Shown: piece by piece, positions 52,203 through 60,699 of the stretch | Numbering within the stretch: the first letter of the stretch is position 1 | Layout of the letters: the number at the start of each line of letters is the position of its first letter | Source of the DNA: JABCPE02 sp963518955 | GTDB taxonomy: Bacteria > Bacteroidota > Bacteroidia > Flavobacteriales > Weeksellaceae | Direction: 5' to 3' | Length of the DNA stretch: 64,000 nucleotides | Assembly (NCBI GenBank): GCA_963518955.1 | Contig: CAUQKI010000010.1 | Location: 1 to 64,000 of the forward strand | Notes under the pieces: generated by a model | What the model was told of the DNA's origin: nothing | Database searches by the model: none | The model's input: the letters and a program-made list of their open reading frames with translations, nothing else | Made by a program: the position numbers and the translations under genes

Positions 52203-53301
52203 ATGATAGAGCGTATTATAGAATTAGACCATCAGTTGTTGATTTTTATCAATCAGACAGGCAGCACGGAGTGGGATAGTTTTTGGCTGACCATTACGGA
52301 TGCATGGAACTGGATTCCGTTTTATGTGCTGATTCTTTTTTTTGGTATTTAGATATTTTTCTAAAAGAGAGGTGAAATGGATTTTGATTTGTTTTTCGCT
52401 GACATTTTTGTGCACCGCTTTGATGACCACAGGGACAAAGGAACTGGTGCAGCGGCTTCGTCCTTTGCATAATGAGGAGCTGATACCTTATCTTAGAATC
52501 ATCACTACGGAAAAAGGATACAGCTTTTTTTCAGGGCATACCAGCAATAGTTTTGCTATCTGCACTTTTCTTTATCTGGTGCTGAGAAGCGTTTTGCGAT
52601 GGGCATTTTGGGTTTATCTTTGGGCGGTGCCTTATGCATTCAGCAGGATGTATCTGGCGGTGCATTTCCCTACGGATGTGGCTGTGGGATTGGTAATAGG
52701 AGTTACCATCGCTGTTTTGGGATATAGATTTCTTGAGAAGAAAATAAAATTTATGAATATGGATATGATAAAAAAAATAGAAATAGATTTATATGATGAA
52801 TTAAGAGAAAATAGATTTAAAAAATTTATTGAGTTATATGAAACTATTTTGAAAGATTATTCTGATAAAGAAAAAAGTTTTGAAATTTTTAGAGAAGCGT
52901 ATTGTAGCTCTAATAATATATATAAACAGATAAAAGAAAGTGAATATGAATTTGATTTAAAAAATTATCTCCGAGAAATTTCTAAGCAAATTAAATTAAA
53001 AGATATTATGGATGATGAAGCAAAAAAAATCTATGATTCATTAGAAGATGAAGTTACATTATACAGAGGAATGTGTGGACAAGAATTTAAAAGTGGAAAT
53101 TTTGGAGTAAGTTGGTGTTTAGATAAACAAAAAGCTGAAAGATATAATAATATTAAAGAAAATAATATTCCAAAAGGAGAGGGAATAGTTCATGAAATAA
53201 AAATTAAGAAAGATGATATAATAACTATTTTTTGTCCTTGGCAAAATGGAGGAAGAGGAATTTATCAAGAAATAGATATAATTGTTTGTTATGAGGGATA
53301 A
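52203..53301 (+). pseudogene. PAP2 phosphatase gene, frameshifted at a T8 run, fused to a C-terminal module
   Basis: From ATG 52203 the frame reads MIERIIELDHQLLIFINQTG and stops at TAG near 52351. After a run of eight T (52336-52343), the +1 frame continues the protein. Removing one T would give an unbroken gene. That continuation holds all PAP2 motifs: KELVQRLRP, FFSGHTSNSFA and SRMYLAVHFPTD, so it was an intact membrane lipid or undecaprenyl-pyrophosphate phosphatase. The open frame does not stop after PAP2 but runs on into the AT-rich module to 53301. Whether the frameshift is real, reversible or a sequencing error is unknown. Confidence 0.75.
52753..53301 (+). CDS. ADP-ribosyltransferase-like module in AT-rich DNA
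   Basis: Starting at ATG 52753, in frame with the PAP2 part, 182 residues are encoded with base use unlike the flanks. Helical N-terminal two thirds (DLYDELRENRFKKFIELYET) precede an ART-like pattern of R-S-E type: VTLYRGMCGQ (Arg), FGVSWCLDKQKAERY (Ser) and YQEIDIIVCYEG (Glu). Such a domain would transfer ADP-ribose from NAD+, but distance to known ART toxins cannot be judged by eye. It could be a separate toxin or effector gene, or the end of a fused protein. Confidence 0.55.
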   Translation: MNMDMIKKIEIDLYDELRENRFKKFIELYETILKDYSDKEKSFEIFREAYCSSNNIYKQIKESEYEFDLKNYLREISKQIKLKDIMDDEAKKIYDSLEDEVTLYRGMCGQEFKSGNFGVSWCLDKQKAERYNNIKENNIPKGEGIVHEIKIKKDDIITIFCPWQNGGRGIYQEIDIIVCYEG

Positions 53302-53328
53302 AAAATAATTAAATATAAAAATCATCAA

Positions 53329-54018
53329 ATGATTATTGAAAATCCTTTAATAAAAGAGCTTTTCGCCTTACAGGACAAGGAATACAGAGATTTCACTGCG
53401 AAACTCATTCCCAATGTAGACAAAGAAAAAATCATCGGCGTCCGCGTTCCTGTTTTACGGAAATTTGCCAAAGAATTTTATAAAGATAAACTCGCGGTGG
53501 AGGAATTTTTCAGCGCCCTGCCGCACCATTATTATGAAGAAAATCTTCTGCATGGCTTTCTTATTGAGCAAATAAAAGATTTCCAAAGTGCTGTGGAATA
53601 CACGGAGACTTTTCTTCCATTCGTGGATAATTGGGCGGTCTGCGACACATTTTCTCCTAAAATCTTCCAAAAACATCCTAAAGAAGTTTATGAATACATC
53701 CAAAAATGGATAAAAAGTGATAAAACCTATACGATAAGATATGCCGTAGGGCTGCTGCTTTCCAATTATCTGGATGAGCATTTCCAAAAAGAGATGCTCC
53801 AGCTGGTTTCTGAGGTGAAATCCGAGGAATACTATGTGAATATGATGCTTGCTTGGTATTTCGCAACCGCCCTTGCGAAGCAGTATGAAGCGGCTATACC
53901 ACTGATAGAGGCGCAGATCTTGCCGCCTTTTGTGCAGAACAAAACCATTCAAAAAGCAAGAGAAAGCAGAAGAATTTCGACCGAAACCAAAGAATATCTA
54001 CTGAAATTTAAACTATAA
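53329..54018 (+). CDS. AlkD-type DNA alkylation repair protein
   Basis: A 229-residue all-helical HEAT-like protein of the AlkD family, which excises bulky or alkylated bases (3-methyladenine, 7-methylguanine). Signature regions are VRVPVLRKFAKEFY and FVDNWAVCDTF, with the catalytic Asp likely in DNWAVCDTF and KWIKSDKTYTIRYAVGLLLS in the mid-C-terminal helix set. Base composition returns to the genome average at its start. Family match good; exact substrate not known. Confidence 0.88.
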   Translation: MIIENPLIKELFALQDKEYRDFTAKLIPNVDKEKIIGVRVPVLRKFAKEFYKDKLAVEEFFSALPHHYYEENLLHGFLIEQIKDFQSAVEYTETFLPFVDNWAVCDTFSPKIFQKHPKEVYEYIQKWIKSDKTYTIRYAVGLLLSNYLDEHFQKEMLQLVSEVKSEEYYVNMMLAWYFATALAKQYEAAIPLIEAQILPPFVQNKTIQKARESRRISTETKEYLLKFKL

Positions 54019-54042
54019 AAAAATACCAAAAACCATATTACG

Positions 54043-54558
54043 ATGAAGAAAATACTTTTATTTATTGGTTTTATGATTTGTTTTCCTTTGTGTGGGCAAA
54101 TTACCATCATGGGTAGGGTTACGGATGAAAATGGCATGCCGTTTCCTAATGTGAAGGTGTCTTCTGACAGCCAGTCTCAAACATTGACAGATGAAAAAGG
54201 CTTTTATAAACTGGTGGTAGGGCAGTGGGATGTTGTCTTCTTTGAGGAAGGTCATCACTGCTATCCAGTTGTAGAAAAAACACCTAAACAAGAAGTTAAT
54301 GTAAAGCTGTCTCACAGAGAAAAAGACATTATAGTTTGTCTTACGCCTCCAAAATGCAGAATATTATTTATACTTGATGGAAAACCTGTAAAAGCTGATG
54401 ATGTACAAAATTTCAAACAAGCATTGAGAAAAGGCGAGTTCAAATACACTTTAGTAAAAGAGGAAGCTTTATCCGTATTTTGTGAGAGCAATGCAGCCAT
54501 AGCAGTAGCTCAGACAAAGAAATACATCAAGAAAAAGCAAGTTAAAAGGAAAAAATAA
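54043..54558 (+). CDS. Secreted protein with carboxypeptidase-regulatory-like domain
   Basis: A 171-residue protein with signal peptide MKKILLFIGFMICFPLCGQ. Residues about 20-85 form a CarboxypepD_reg-like beta domain (ITIMGRVTDENGMPFPNVKV, LTDEKGFYKLVVG), common in Bacteroidota outer-membrane proteins. The rest is a Lys-rich tail ending KKYIKKKQVKRKK. It is not a TonB receptor; the domain is free-standing. Function unknown. Confidence 0.75.
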   Translation: MKKILLFIGFMICFPLCGQITIMGRVTDENGMPFPNVKVSSDSQSQTLTDEKGFYKLVVGQWDVVFFEEGHHCYPVVEKTPKQEVNVKLSHREKDIIVCLTPPKCRILFILDGKPVKADDVQNFKQALRKGEFKYTLVKEEALSVFCESNAAIAVAQTKKYIKKKQVKRKK

Positions 54559-54561
54559 AAA

Positions 54562-55170
54562 CTATAAAATGCTGGGTAAAGTTTTGGTTTCGTCCTCTAT
54601 GGTGTAGTTTAGGGATTTAGCCAATACAAAAATATCCTGCAGGTTGGAAATCAGCTGTTGTTTTCCTTCCTCTTTTAGTTTGGTCTGATTGATGCTTTTT
54701 GTCATATTTTTCTTTGCGGATTCCATGATGTTATTTAGGTCTGCTTTAGAAAACCTATTGACAGCATAATCATCCATAAAATGGATTTTTACATCGGGAT
54801 AAATTTTGATTTCGGCTTCAGGGATTTCCTTTATGATTAGTTTTTTATTCGTAGAATCCACTTCTATTTTTAGTTTCTTTAAATCATAAGTCACCTGCGC
54901 TTTTGCCGTAGTATAGAGCACCATTTCTTTGGAAAGAAACTTCACGCCGCCAAGTTCAAAGGCAGAACTTTTATGAGTTTGGAAACTAGAAAAATTCTGC
55001 TCTAAGACTATCATTTTGTTCATTTTTTCTATCTGGTTGCTAAGGATATAGTAGTCCTTATTGATAGCTTCAGCCTCTTTTTCTGTGTTTTTTTGGAAGA
55101 AAAAGACCAATAAATAGGTGAATAAAGCCCCAAATAGAAAAACGAAAATATTTTTATAAGAATTTTTCAA
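54562..55170 (-). CDS. DUF4230 domain protein
   Basis: A 202-residue protein with an N-terminal membrane anchor (IFVFLFGALFTYLLVFFFQK) and a periplasmic DUF4230 region (ELGGVKFLSKEMVLYTTAKAQ and the helical C-terminus). The family has no known reaction. It follows the thioredoxin-like gene by 3 bases, so the two are in one operon. Confidence 0.82.
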   Translation of the reverse strand: MKNSYKNIFVFLFGALFTYLLVFFFQKNTEKEAEAINKDYYILSNQIEKMNKMIVLEQNFSSFQTHKSSAFELGGVKFLSKEMVLYTTAKAQVTYDLKKLKIEVDSTNKKLIIKEIPEAEIKIYPDVKIHFMDDYAVNRFSKADLNNIMESAKKNMTKSINQTKLKEEGKQQLISNLQDIFVLAKSLNYTIEDETKTLPSIL

Positions 55171-55173
55171 TGC

Positions 55174-55710
55174 TTATTTACTTTTGTTTAGGATTTCTAA
55201 TAAATCATTTTCCAAAGAACCGCTGTTTGGAGATTCTATGATTCTTCCCACTTCCTTGCCGTATTTGTCTTGGACGATTATAGTTGGCACTCTCTTAATG
55301 TTATATGGAACATCCTCTCCATCAGGAGTTTCTTTTTTTCTGTTTACGGCTACTAGGGTCAGCCTTTGTTCAGGGTATTTCACCGCATCCAAAATTTTCA
55401 GTAATCTAGGAACTTCTCTATGTGAGTCTCCGCACCAAGTCCCAAAAAACACGATGATATTATGACTTGTCAAGTTCTTCTTTTGAAGTTCTTTGATGGT
55501 CTGCGGGTTGTATTCATAGTTCTTGTATTCCTCCTCATACCACGCATTGAAAGGCTCTTGTTTCAGCTGGTCTCTGGTCTGTCTCCCAAGTAGCATTTTA
55601 CCATGTTTTTCAGATACTGTGCTTCTATTGTATACTTTTTTCTCATTGAAACAAGCCGTGGCAGACACTACTGCAAGGGCGAACAATGCATATTTAGCTA
55701 ACTTTTTCAT
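55174..55710 (-). CDS. Thioredoxin-like lipoprotein with single active-site Cys
   Basis: A 178-residue lipoprotein (lipobox ATAC, Cys20) with a thioredoxin fold: strand HNIIVFFGTWCGDSHREVPR and cis-Pro region YNIKRVPTIIVQDK. The usual CxxC is CGDS, so only one Cys (residue about 93) remains. It cannot do normal dithiol exchange and may reduce through a mixed disulfide or just bind thiols. It is anchored in the periplasm and forms an operon with the DUF4230 gene. Confidence 0.85.
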   Translation of the reverse strand: MKKLAKYALFALAVVSATACFNEKKVYNRSTVSEKHGKMLLGRQTRDQLKQEPFNAWYEEEYKNYEYNPQTIKELQKKNLTSHNIIVFFGTWCGDSHREVPRLLKILDAVKYPEQRLTLVAVNRKKETPDGEDVPYNIKRVPTIIVQDKYGKEVGRIIESPNSGSLENDLLEILNKSK

Positions 55711-55726
55711 TTTTTACAAATTTTTA

Positions 55727-55760
55727 CAAAGGTAAGCAAAAAGATAAAATTTTAAACCAA
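55727..55760 (-). promoter_or_regulatory. Candidate promoter of the thioredoxin-like gene
   Basis: On the minus strand: TTG (CAA at 55758-55760), a 23-base spacer and TACCTTTG (CAAAGGTA at 55727-55734), 17 bases before the start codon. Confidence 0.5.
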
Positions 55761-55762
55761 TT

Positions 55763-57268
55763 TTAGTCCAATAAATTTAATTCAATAACAGGTTTGGCTT
55801 TTTCTACTCTTTTTTTAGAATTTTCATTTAAATTTTTCAGGTATAAAACTTTATCTAGACTAGCGTATTTATTGGTCATTTTGGCTAAAGATTCTAGCGC
55901 GCTCATATCCTTTATTTCGCTGTTTTTGAAGTCAATAACCACTGTTTTTGGGTCGTTTTTTATATCTAAAATACCTTCAAAAGAAGCCACCGCTCCAAAG
56001 AACAAGTCAGAGTTTAGATGATAAATTTTCTCAGTGCTATTGTTTTCAGTATTTACGCTGAGTTCATTAGCTTTTTGCCAAGTAAAATTCAGCCCAGAGA
56101 TGATGATTCCTGTCAGCACAGCCACTGCTAAATTATGCGTAATGATGGTAATAGCAGTTACTAAAATGATTATGAAAACATCTGTTTTAGGCATTTTATT
56201 TAAAATTTGAAAACTAGACCACTTGAAGGTCAAAAAAGCAACTACCATCATCACTCCTGTGAGTGCAGCCATAGGAATTCTCTCGATAATAGGCGCTGCA
56301 ATGAGGACAATCATAAGAATAGCCAAAGCCGCGATAACCCCAGAAACTCTGCTTCTAGAACCAGCATTGAGATTTACCAGAGTCTGTGCAATCATAGGAC
56401 AGCCTCCCATCCCTGAGAAAAAGCCGTTCAGAATGTTAGAAGCTCCTTGTGCAAGGCTTTCTCGAGAGCCGTTTCCTTTGGTTTCGGTAATTTCATCAAC
56501 GAGGTTTAGGGTCAAAAGCCCCTCTGTAAGCCCCACAGCAGCGACTATAGCCCCAGCAGGAAGGATAATCATGAAAGTTTCCCAAGTCAGAGGAACATTT
56601 GGAATATGAAATGGCGGAAGAGAACCGCTGATAGGAGAGATGTCGCCCACGGTTTTAGTCTCAATTCCGAAAACTAAAACAATCGTAAATACGACGATAA
56701 TCGCCATCAATGATGAAGGAACTGCTTTTGATATTTTAGGGAAAAGCCAAGTAATCAATACGGTAAGAGCCACCAGTCCAGCCATTATCATCATCGGTGT
56801 TTCTGTGAGCCATTCCATTTGTCCATCAGGTGCAGCAGTTTTGAATTGTTCCAGCTGAGCCGAAAAAATAATCACAGCCAAACCATTTACAAATCCATAC
56901 ATCACCGAACTTGGAACGAGGCGGATGTATTTAGCCCATTTAAAAATTCCTACAATCAGCTGAATAACCCCAGCCATCGCCACTGCTGCAAAGGCATAGT
57001 CTAAACCATGAAGTTTTATAAGTCCAATGAGCGTGACCACAGTAGCCCCAGCACCTCCCGAAATAAGTCCAGGTCTGCCGCCAAACATCGCTGCTACCAG
57101 TCCAGCGATGAATGCCGCATAAAGCCCAGAAAGAGGCGGAAATCCTGCTAAAATAGCGAAAGAAAGAGACTCTGGAATCATGGTCATCGCCACAGTCAGC
57201 CCCGCTAAAATTTCTATTCTCCAATTGATTTTTTGGTCAAGGTTGAAAAATTGTAATATCTTATCCAT
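55763..57268 (-). CDS. SulP family anion transporter
   Basis: A 501-residue inner-membrane transporter with about ten helices and a C-terminal STAS domain (about residues 405-501, VVIDFKNSEIKDMSALESLA). The N-terminal SulP signature EILAGLTVAMTMIPESLSFA and FFSGMGGCPMIAQTLVN mid-protein are present. SulP proteins carry sulfate, bicarbonate or other anions; the substrate cannot be told from sequence. No carbonic anhydrase or cys genes are adjacent. Monocistronic. Confidence 0.92.
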   Translation of the reverse strand: MDKILQFFNLDQKINWRIEILAGLTVAMTMIPESLSFAILAGFPPLSGLYAAFIAGLVAAMFGGRPGLISGGAGATVVTLIGLIKLHGLDYAFAAVAMAGVIQLIVGIFKWAKYIRLVPSSVMYGFVNGLAVIIFSAQLEQFKTAAPDGQMEWLTETPMMIMAGLVALTVLITWLFPKISKAVPSSLMAIIVVFTIVLVFGIETKTVGDISPISGSLPPFHIPNVPLTWETFMIILPAGAIVAAVGLTEGLLTLNLVDEITETKGNGSRESLAQGASNILNGFFSGMGGCPMIAQTLVNLNAGSRSRVSGVIAALAILMIVLIAAPIIERIPMAALTGVMMVVAFLTFKWSSFQILNKMPKTDVFIIILVTAITIITHNLAVAVLTGIIISGLNFTWQKANELSVNTENNSTEKIYHLNSDLFFGAVASFEGILDIKNDPKTVVIDFKNSEIKDMSALESLAKMTNKYASLDKVLYLKNLNENSKKRVEKAKPVIELNLLD

Positions 57269-57432
57269 GAAATTTATTTTTTAAAGATTTACAAAATTAG
57301 ATAATCCCATTAGATTAACTAAAAATTAGAAATATGAAATATCTCATTTATTCATTTAAAATCAAATTTTAAGAAGCGATATTATAAAAATTCAATAAGA
57401 AATGTTATCTTTGTGGTTTGTAATAAAGAGTT

Positions 57433-58761
57433 ATGGTAGAATATAAATTGTTATTACCTTCCATGGGAGAAGGTGTGATGGAGGCAACCGTTATAGAATG
57501 GCTTTTTAAAGAAGGAGATTTTGTAGCTGAGGATGATAGTGTAGTGGAAATCGCTACGGATAAAGTGGATTCTGATGTTCCCACACCTGTTTCTGGAAAA
57601 ATCGTTAAGATTTTGGTAGAAAAAGACCAAGTTGCAAAAGTAGGAGAACCTATCGCAATATTAGAAATACAAGGAGAGGGGACAGCAGATGCTCAGCCAG
57701 AAGCTGATAAGAAAGAAGAGGAAACCAAAGAAGAAATAGTAGAAGATAAAGTGGTAGATCTTTTGGAGGAGCCATTTAAAATCGTGCCTGTTTCTATGCC
57801 GGTGAGCATAGAGGGAATGAATCTTTCACCGCTGGTAAGGTCTATTATCCAAGAAGAAAATATAACAGAAGAAGAGCTGAAAAGCATCCAAGGAAGAGGG
57901 TTGGAAGGCAGAATCACGAAAGAAGATATTTTAGAATTTGTCAGCAATAGAGGAAATGCGAAAACTGTACAGCAGCCAAAAGCAGCAGAATCTAATGCAT
58001 TATCAGCTCCGAAACCAGTTCAGGCTTCTGCACCAGCTGTGACAGCTAATGAAGGTGATGAAATTATCCAAATGGATAGAATGAGAAAAATCATCGCTGA
58101 AAATATGTTGCTCAGCAAACAGATTTCTCCGCATGTAAGCTCGTTTATAGAAACAGATGTTACAAACATCGTAAAATGGAGAGCCAAAAACAAGTCTTCA
58201 TTTGAGAAGAGAGAAGGAGAGAAGCTTACCTATATGCCTATCTTCGTGAGAGCTGTGGTAAAGGCAATTCAGGATTTCCCAATGATAAACATCTCTGTAG
58301 ATGGAGACAAAATCATCAAGAGAAAGAATATAAATATAGGAATAGCGGCAGCATTGCCAGATGGTAACCTTATCGTTCCTGTTATTAAGAACGCTGACCA
58401 GCTTAGTCTAAGTGGCTTAGCGAAGGCTATCAATGCTGTAGTGGATAAAGCAAGAAACAAAAAACTCAGCCCGCAGGATATTCAGGGAGCTACCTATACT
58501 ATTTCTAATATAGGGACTTTCGGAAATCTTATGGGAACACCTATCATTCCACAGCCGCAGGTTGCGATATTGGCCATAGGAGCGATTGTCAAAAAACCAG
58601 CAGTTTTAGAAACTCCACAAGGAGATGTGATAGCAATACGACAAAAAATGTTTATGTCTCATTCCTACGACCATAGAGTAGTGGATGGCTCACTTGGAGG
58701 ATTGTTCTTAAAACGAGTGAATGACTACCTTGAAGAGTTTGACCTACATACAGAAATATAA
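57433..58761 (+). CDS. Dihydrolipoamide acyltransferase (2-oxo acid dehydrogenase E2)
   Basis: A 442-residue E2 component with one lipoyl domain (EIATDKVDSDVPTPVSG, lipoyl Lys about residue 44), an acidic linker, the E3/E1-binding domain (SPLVRSIIQEENITEEELKS), a Pro/Ala linker and the catalytic domain with HSYDHRVVDGSLGG. It is the type usually assigned to branched-chain 2-oxo acid dehydrogenase in this phylum. E1 and E3 genes are not adjacent. A -7-like TATCTTTG (57406-57413) precedes the ATG by 20 bases. Confidence 0.93.
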   Translation: MVEYKLLLPSMGEGVMEATVIEWLFKEGDFVAEDDSVVEIATDKVDSDVPTPVSGKIVKILVEKDQVAKVGEPIAILEIQGEGTADAQPEADKKEEETKEEIVEDKVVDLLEEPFKIVPVSMPVSIEGMNLSPLVRSIIQEENITEEELKSIQGRGLEGRITKEDILEFVSNRGNAKTVQQPKAAESNALSAPKPVQASAPAVTANEGDEIIQMDRMRKIIAENMLLSKQISPHVSSFIETDVTNIVKWRAKNKSSFEKREGEKLTYMPIFVRAVVKAIQDFPMINISVDGDKIIKRKNINIGIAAALPDGNLIVPVIKNADQLSLSGLAKAINAVVDKARNKKLSPQDIQGATYTISNIGTFGNLMGTPIIPQPQVAILAIGAIVKKPAVLETPQGDVIAIRQKMFMSHSYDHRVVDGSLGGLFLKRVNDYLEEFDLHTEI

Positions 58762-58779
58762 TTATAAAATTTATAAATA

Positions 58780-58810
58780 AAAAAGCGTTCAATAAAATGA
58801 ACGCTTTTTT
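58780..58810. terminator. Bidirectional terminator between E2 and esterase genes
   Basis: AAAAAGCGTTCA / TGAACGCTTTTTT perfect stem with loop ATAAAA. Confidence 0.9.
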
Positions 58811-58814
58811 GTAT

Positions 58815-59789
58815 CTAATTTTTTCTTTGTTTGAAGAGCCAATCTCTTACACTTTTCAGTTTATAGGCGTAATCAAAGGAATACATATGTTCTCCTCCTT
58901 TCCATGATTGGGCAGATTCAGGAACTACAGTTTTTGGAGTAAATCTTACAAAATTGATATCATAACCTTCTTTTATAAGGGCATTTACTTTAGCATTTTG
59001 GTCTTTTATAGGAAGTTGTGCAGAAAATTCTACTTCTCCAAATTTTGCTCCTTCTTTATTTAAAACTTCACTGAGAGCATTCATTCCCACAGAAGCTTTT
59101 GGGTCAGCAGCAGAGATTATGTAAAAGAATTTCTTTTTTGCTAAAGGTGCTAAAATATTAGCATCCCATTGACTACCAACGAATAAAGATGCAGCAAAAA
59201 CATCAGGGTATTTTATATTGAAGTGAAAAGAAATCATTCCTCCCATAGACTGACCTGTCGTATAGAGACGATTTTTGTCAATGCTGTATTCTTTGGTTAT
59301 TTTTTGGAGTAATCTCATAGCCACATCAGCCTCTTTGCTTACTTGCCATTGGTCATTAGTCACATTTTCAGGTCCATCAAAAGCAGGAACCAATACAAAA
59401 CTTGGATTGTCTCTTTGAGTTTCATCCATTGCCCATATAAATCCACCATAGCCTTGTTTTAACGGAGACATCGCTCCTTTTCCTGTGGTGCTGGCATCTG
59501 CCATGAAAAGAACCAAAGGATAAGATTTTTTGGCATCATAGTTTTTAGGAACAAAGAGATTGTAAGTCATCGTACGCCCTGTGATTTCATCATGAAATTG
59601 TAAGGTTTGGAATTTTGGTGCCATGATTTCTCTCAATCTTAAAAGTTCGGTATCATAGCTTTTGTCAGCTCCTCCATAAGAAGTATCCCAAGCCGAAGTT
59701 GTTTGGTTTTGAGAATTTGTAACGGTTTTCTGTGTCTCACAGGACATCACTGTCAGGGCAAATAATGCCGAGTAAAAAAGTTTATTCAT
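58815..59789 (-). CDS. Secreted alpha/beta-hydrolase (esterase/depolymerase-like lipoprotein)
   Basis: A 324-residue lipoprotein (lipobox VMSC, Cys17). Catalytic Ser is in TGQSMGGMISFH (GxSxG), and GGEHMYSF near the C-terminus probably holds the catalytic His. The fold matches the prolyl-oligopeptidase/PHB-depolymerase group of secreted esterases. Substrate unknown; feruloyl- or polymer-esterase activity is possible. It is the last gene of the minus-strand set. Confidence 0.85.
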   Translation of the reverse strand: MNKLFYSALFALTVMSCETQKTVTNSQNQTTSAWDTSYGGADKSYDTELLRLREIMAPKFQTLQFHDEITGRTMTYNLFVPKNYDAKKSYPLVLFMADASTTGKGAMSPLKQGYGGFIWAMDETQRDNPSFVLVPAFDGPENVTNDQWQVSKEADVAMRLLQKITKEYSIDKNRLYTTGQSMGGMISFHFNIKYPDVFAASLFVGSQWDANILAPLAKKKFFYIISAADPKASVGMNALSEVLNKEGAKFGEVEFSAQLPIKDQNAKVNALIKEGYDINFVRFTPKTVVPESAQSWKGGEHMYSFDYAYKLKSVRDWLFKQRKN

Positions 59790-59837
59790 AATGCTAATAT
59801 ATTTAGTTTGATTATGAAAAAAGGATAAAGTTAAAAA

Positions 59838-60686
59838 TTAAATTAAAATTTTCAGACTTTTAGGAAGGACTTTTACTTTCACAGGACAGGAAATCTGTTT
59901 GTACTCGCCATCTATATGCCATGTGTCTGTATCCAGCGAAAACTCTAGTTCCGAACAAGTGAAATAAGTCAAATATTTATCCTGTTTCAAGGTTTTTGCA
60001 AACATTTTCAATGCAAATGGAGCAGCGTACCAAACAGGGAATTTTTTTACCAAAACCACATCTACCAAACCATCCATTACCAGCGCCTGTGGAGCAATGT
60101 AAGCATTATTCCCGAATTGTCTGGTATTCGCAAGGTTCATCATCAGATATTCACCATTGTAGGATTTATATTTCTCCTCAAAACTGATATTGATAGGTTT
60201 AAACTTAAAAAATGTGCTGATAGAGGTCTTGATATAATTCGCAAAACCTCGGCTGGTTTTCTCAAAATTCTTCGCGACCTCGCCATCAAATCCTGCTCCA
60301 GAAAGATTAATAGACAGTTTGTCATTGATAGTAAAAGTATCTATTTCCCTATGTTTTCTATTTTTAATTTTAGAAAGAAGGGTGTCTATATTTTTAGAAA
60401 AATGGTTCTCATTCGCAAAACCATTTCCAGAACCTGCTGGGAATATTCCGAGAATTTTATCCGTGTTGATGAGCTTCTGAGCCACCGTAGATATCGTCCC
60501 ATCGCCGCCCACAGCCACGAAAATATCCACCTTGTCCATATTATTTTCTATGAAATAAAAAGTGTCCTCTATCGATTTAGAAATGAGATAAAATGGCTTT
60601 TCTACCCTTTTTTCTAAATCATTTACAAAAGGTTTGTATTCTTTTTTCGCGGAGAAAGGATTGATGATAAATGCTACTCGTTCCAT
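59838..60686 (-). CDS. Diacylglycerol kinase family lipid kinase (YegS/DagK-like)
   Basis: A 282-residue kinase of the DAGK catalytic fold. The phosphate-binding motif VAVGGDGTISTVAQ is near residue 56, and GIFPAGSGNGFAN follows at about 79. Such enzymes phosphorylate lipid alcohols (diacylglycerol, sphingoid bases). No membrane helix is present; peripheral binding is expected. It is transcribed after korB with a 13-base gap. Confidence 0.9.
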   Translation of the reverse strand: MERVAFIINPFSAKKEYKPFVNDLEKRVEKPFYLISKSIEDTFYFIENNMDKVDIFVAVGGDGTISTVAQKLINTDKILGIFPAGSGNGFANENHFSKNIDTLLSKIKNRKHREIDTFTINDKLSINLSGAGFDGEVAKNFEKTSRGFANYIKTSISTFFKFKPINISFEEKYKSYNGEYLMMNLANTRQFGNNAYIAPQALVMDGLVDVVLVKKFPVWYAAPFALKMFAKTLKQDKYLTYFTCSELEFSLDTDTWHIDGEYKQISCPVKVKVLPKSLKILI

Positions 60687-60699
60687 TTTTTGATATAAA

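Noticed and set aside
52336..52351. Programmed +1 frameshifting in the PAP2 gene
   Set aside because: There is no stimulatory structure or known slippery pattern for programmed +1 shifts; slippage or sequencing error at T8 is the simpler reading.
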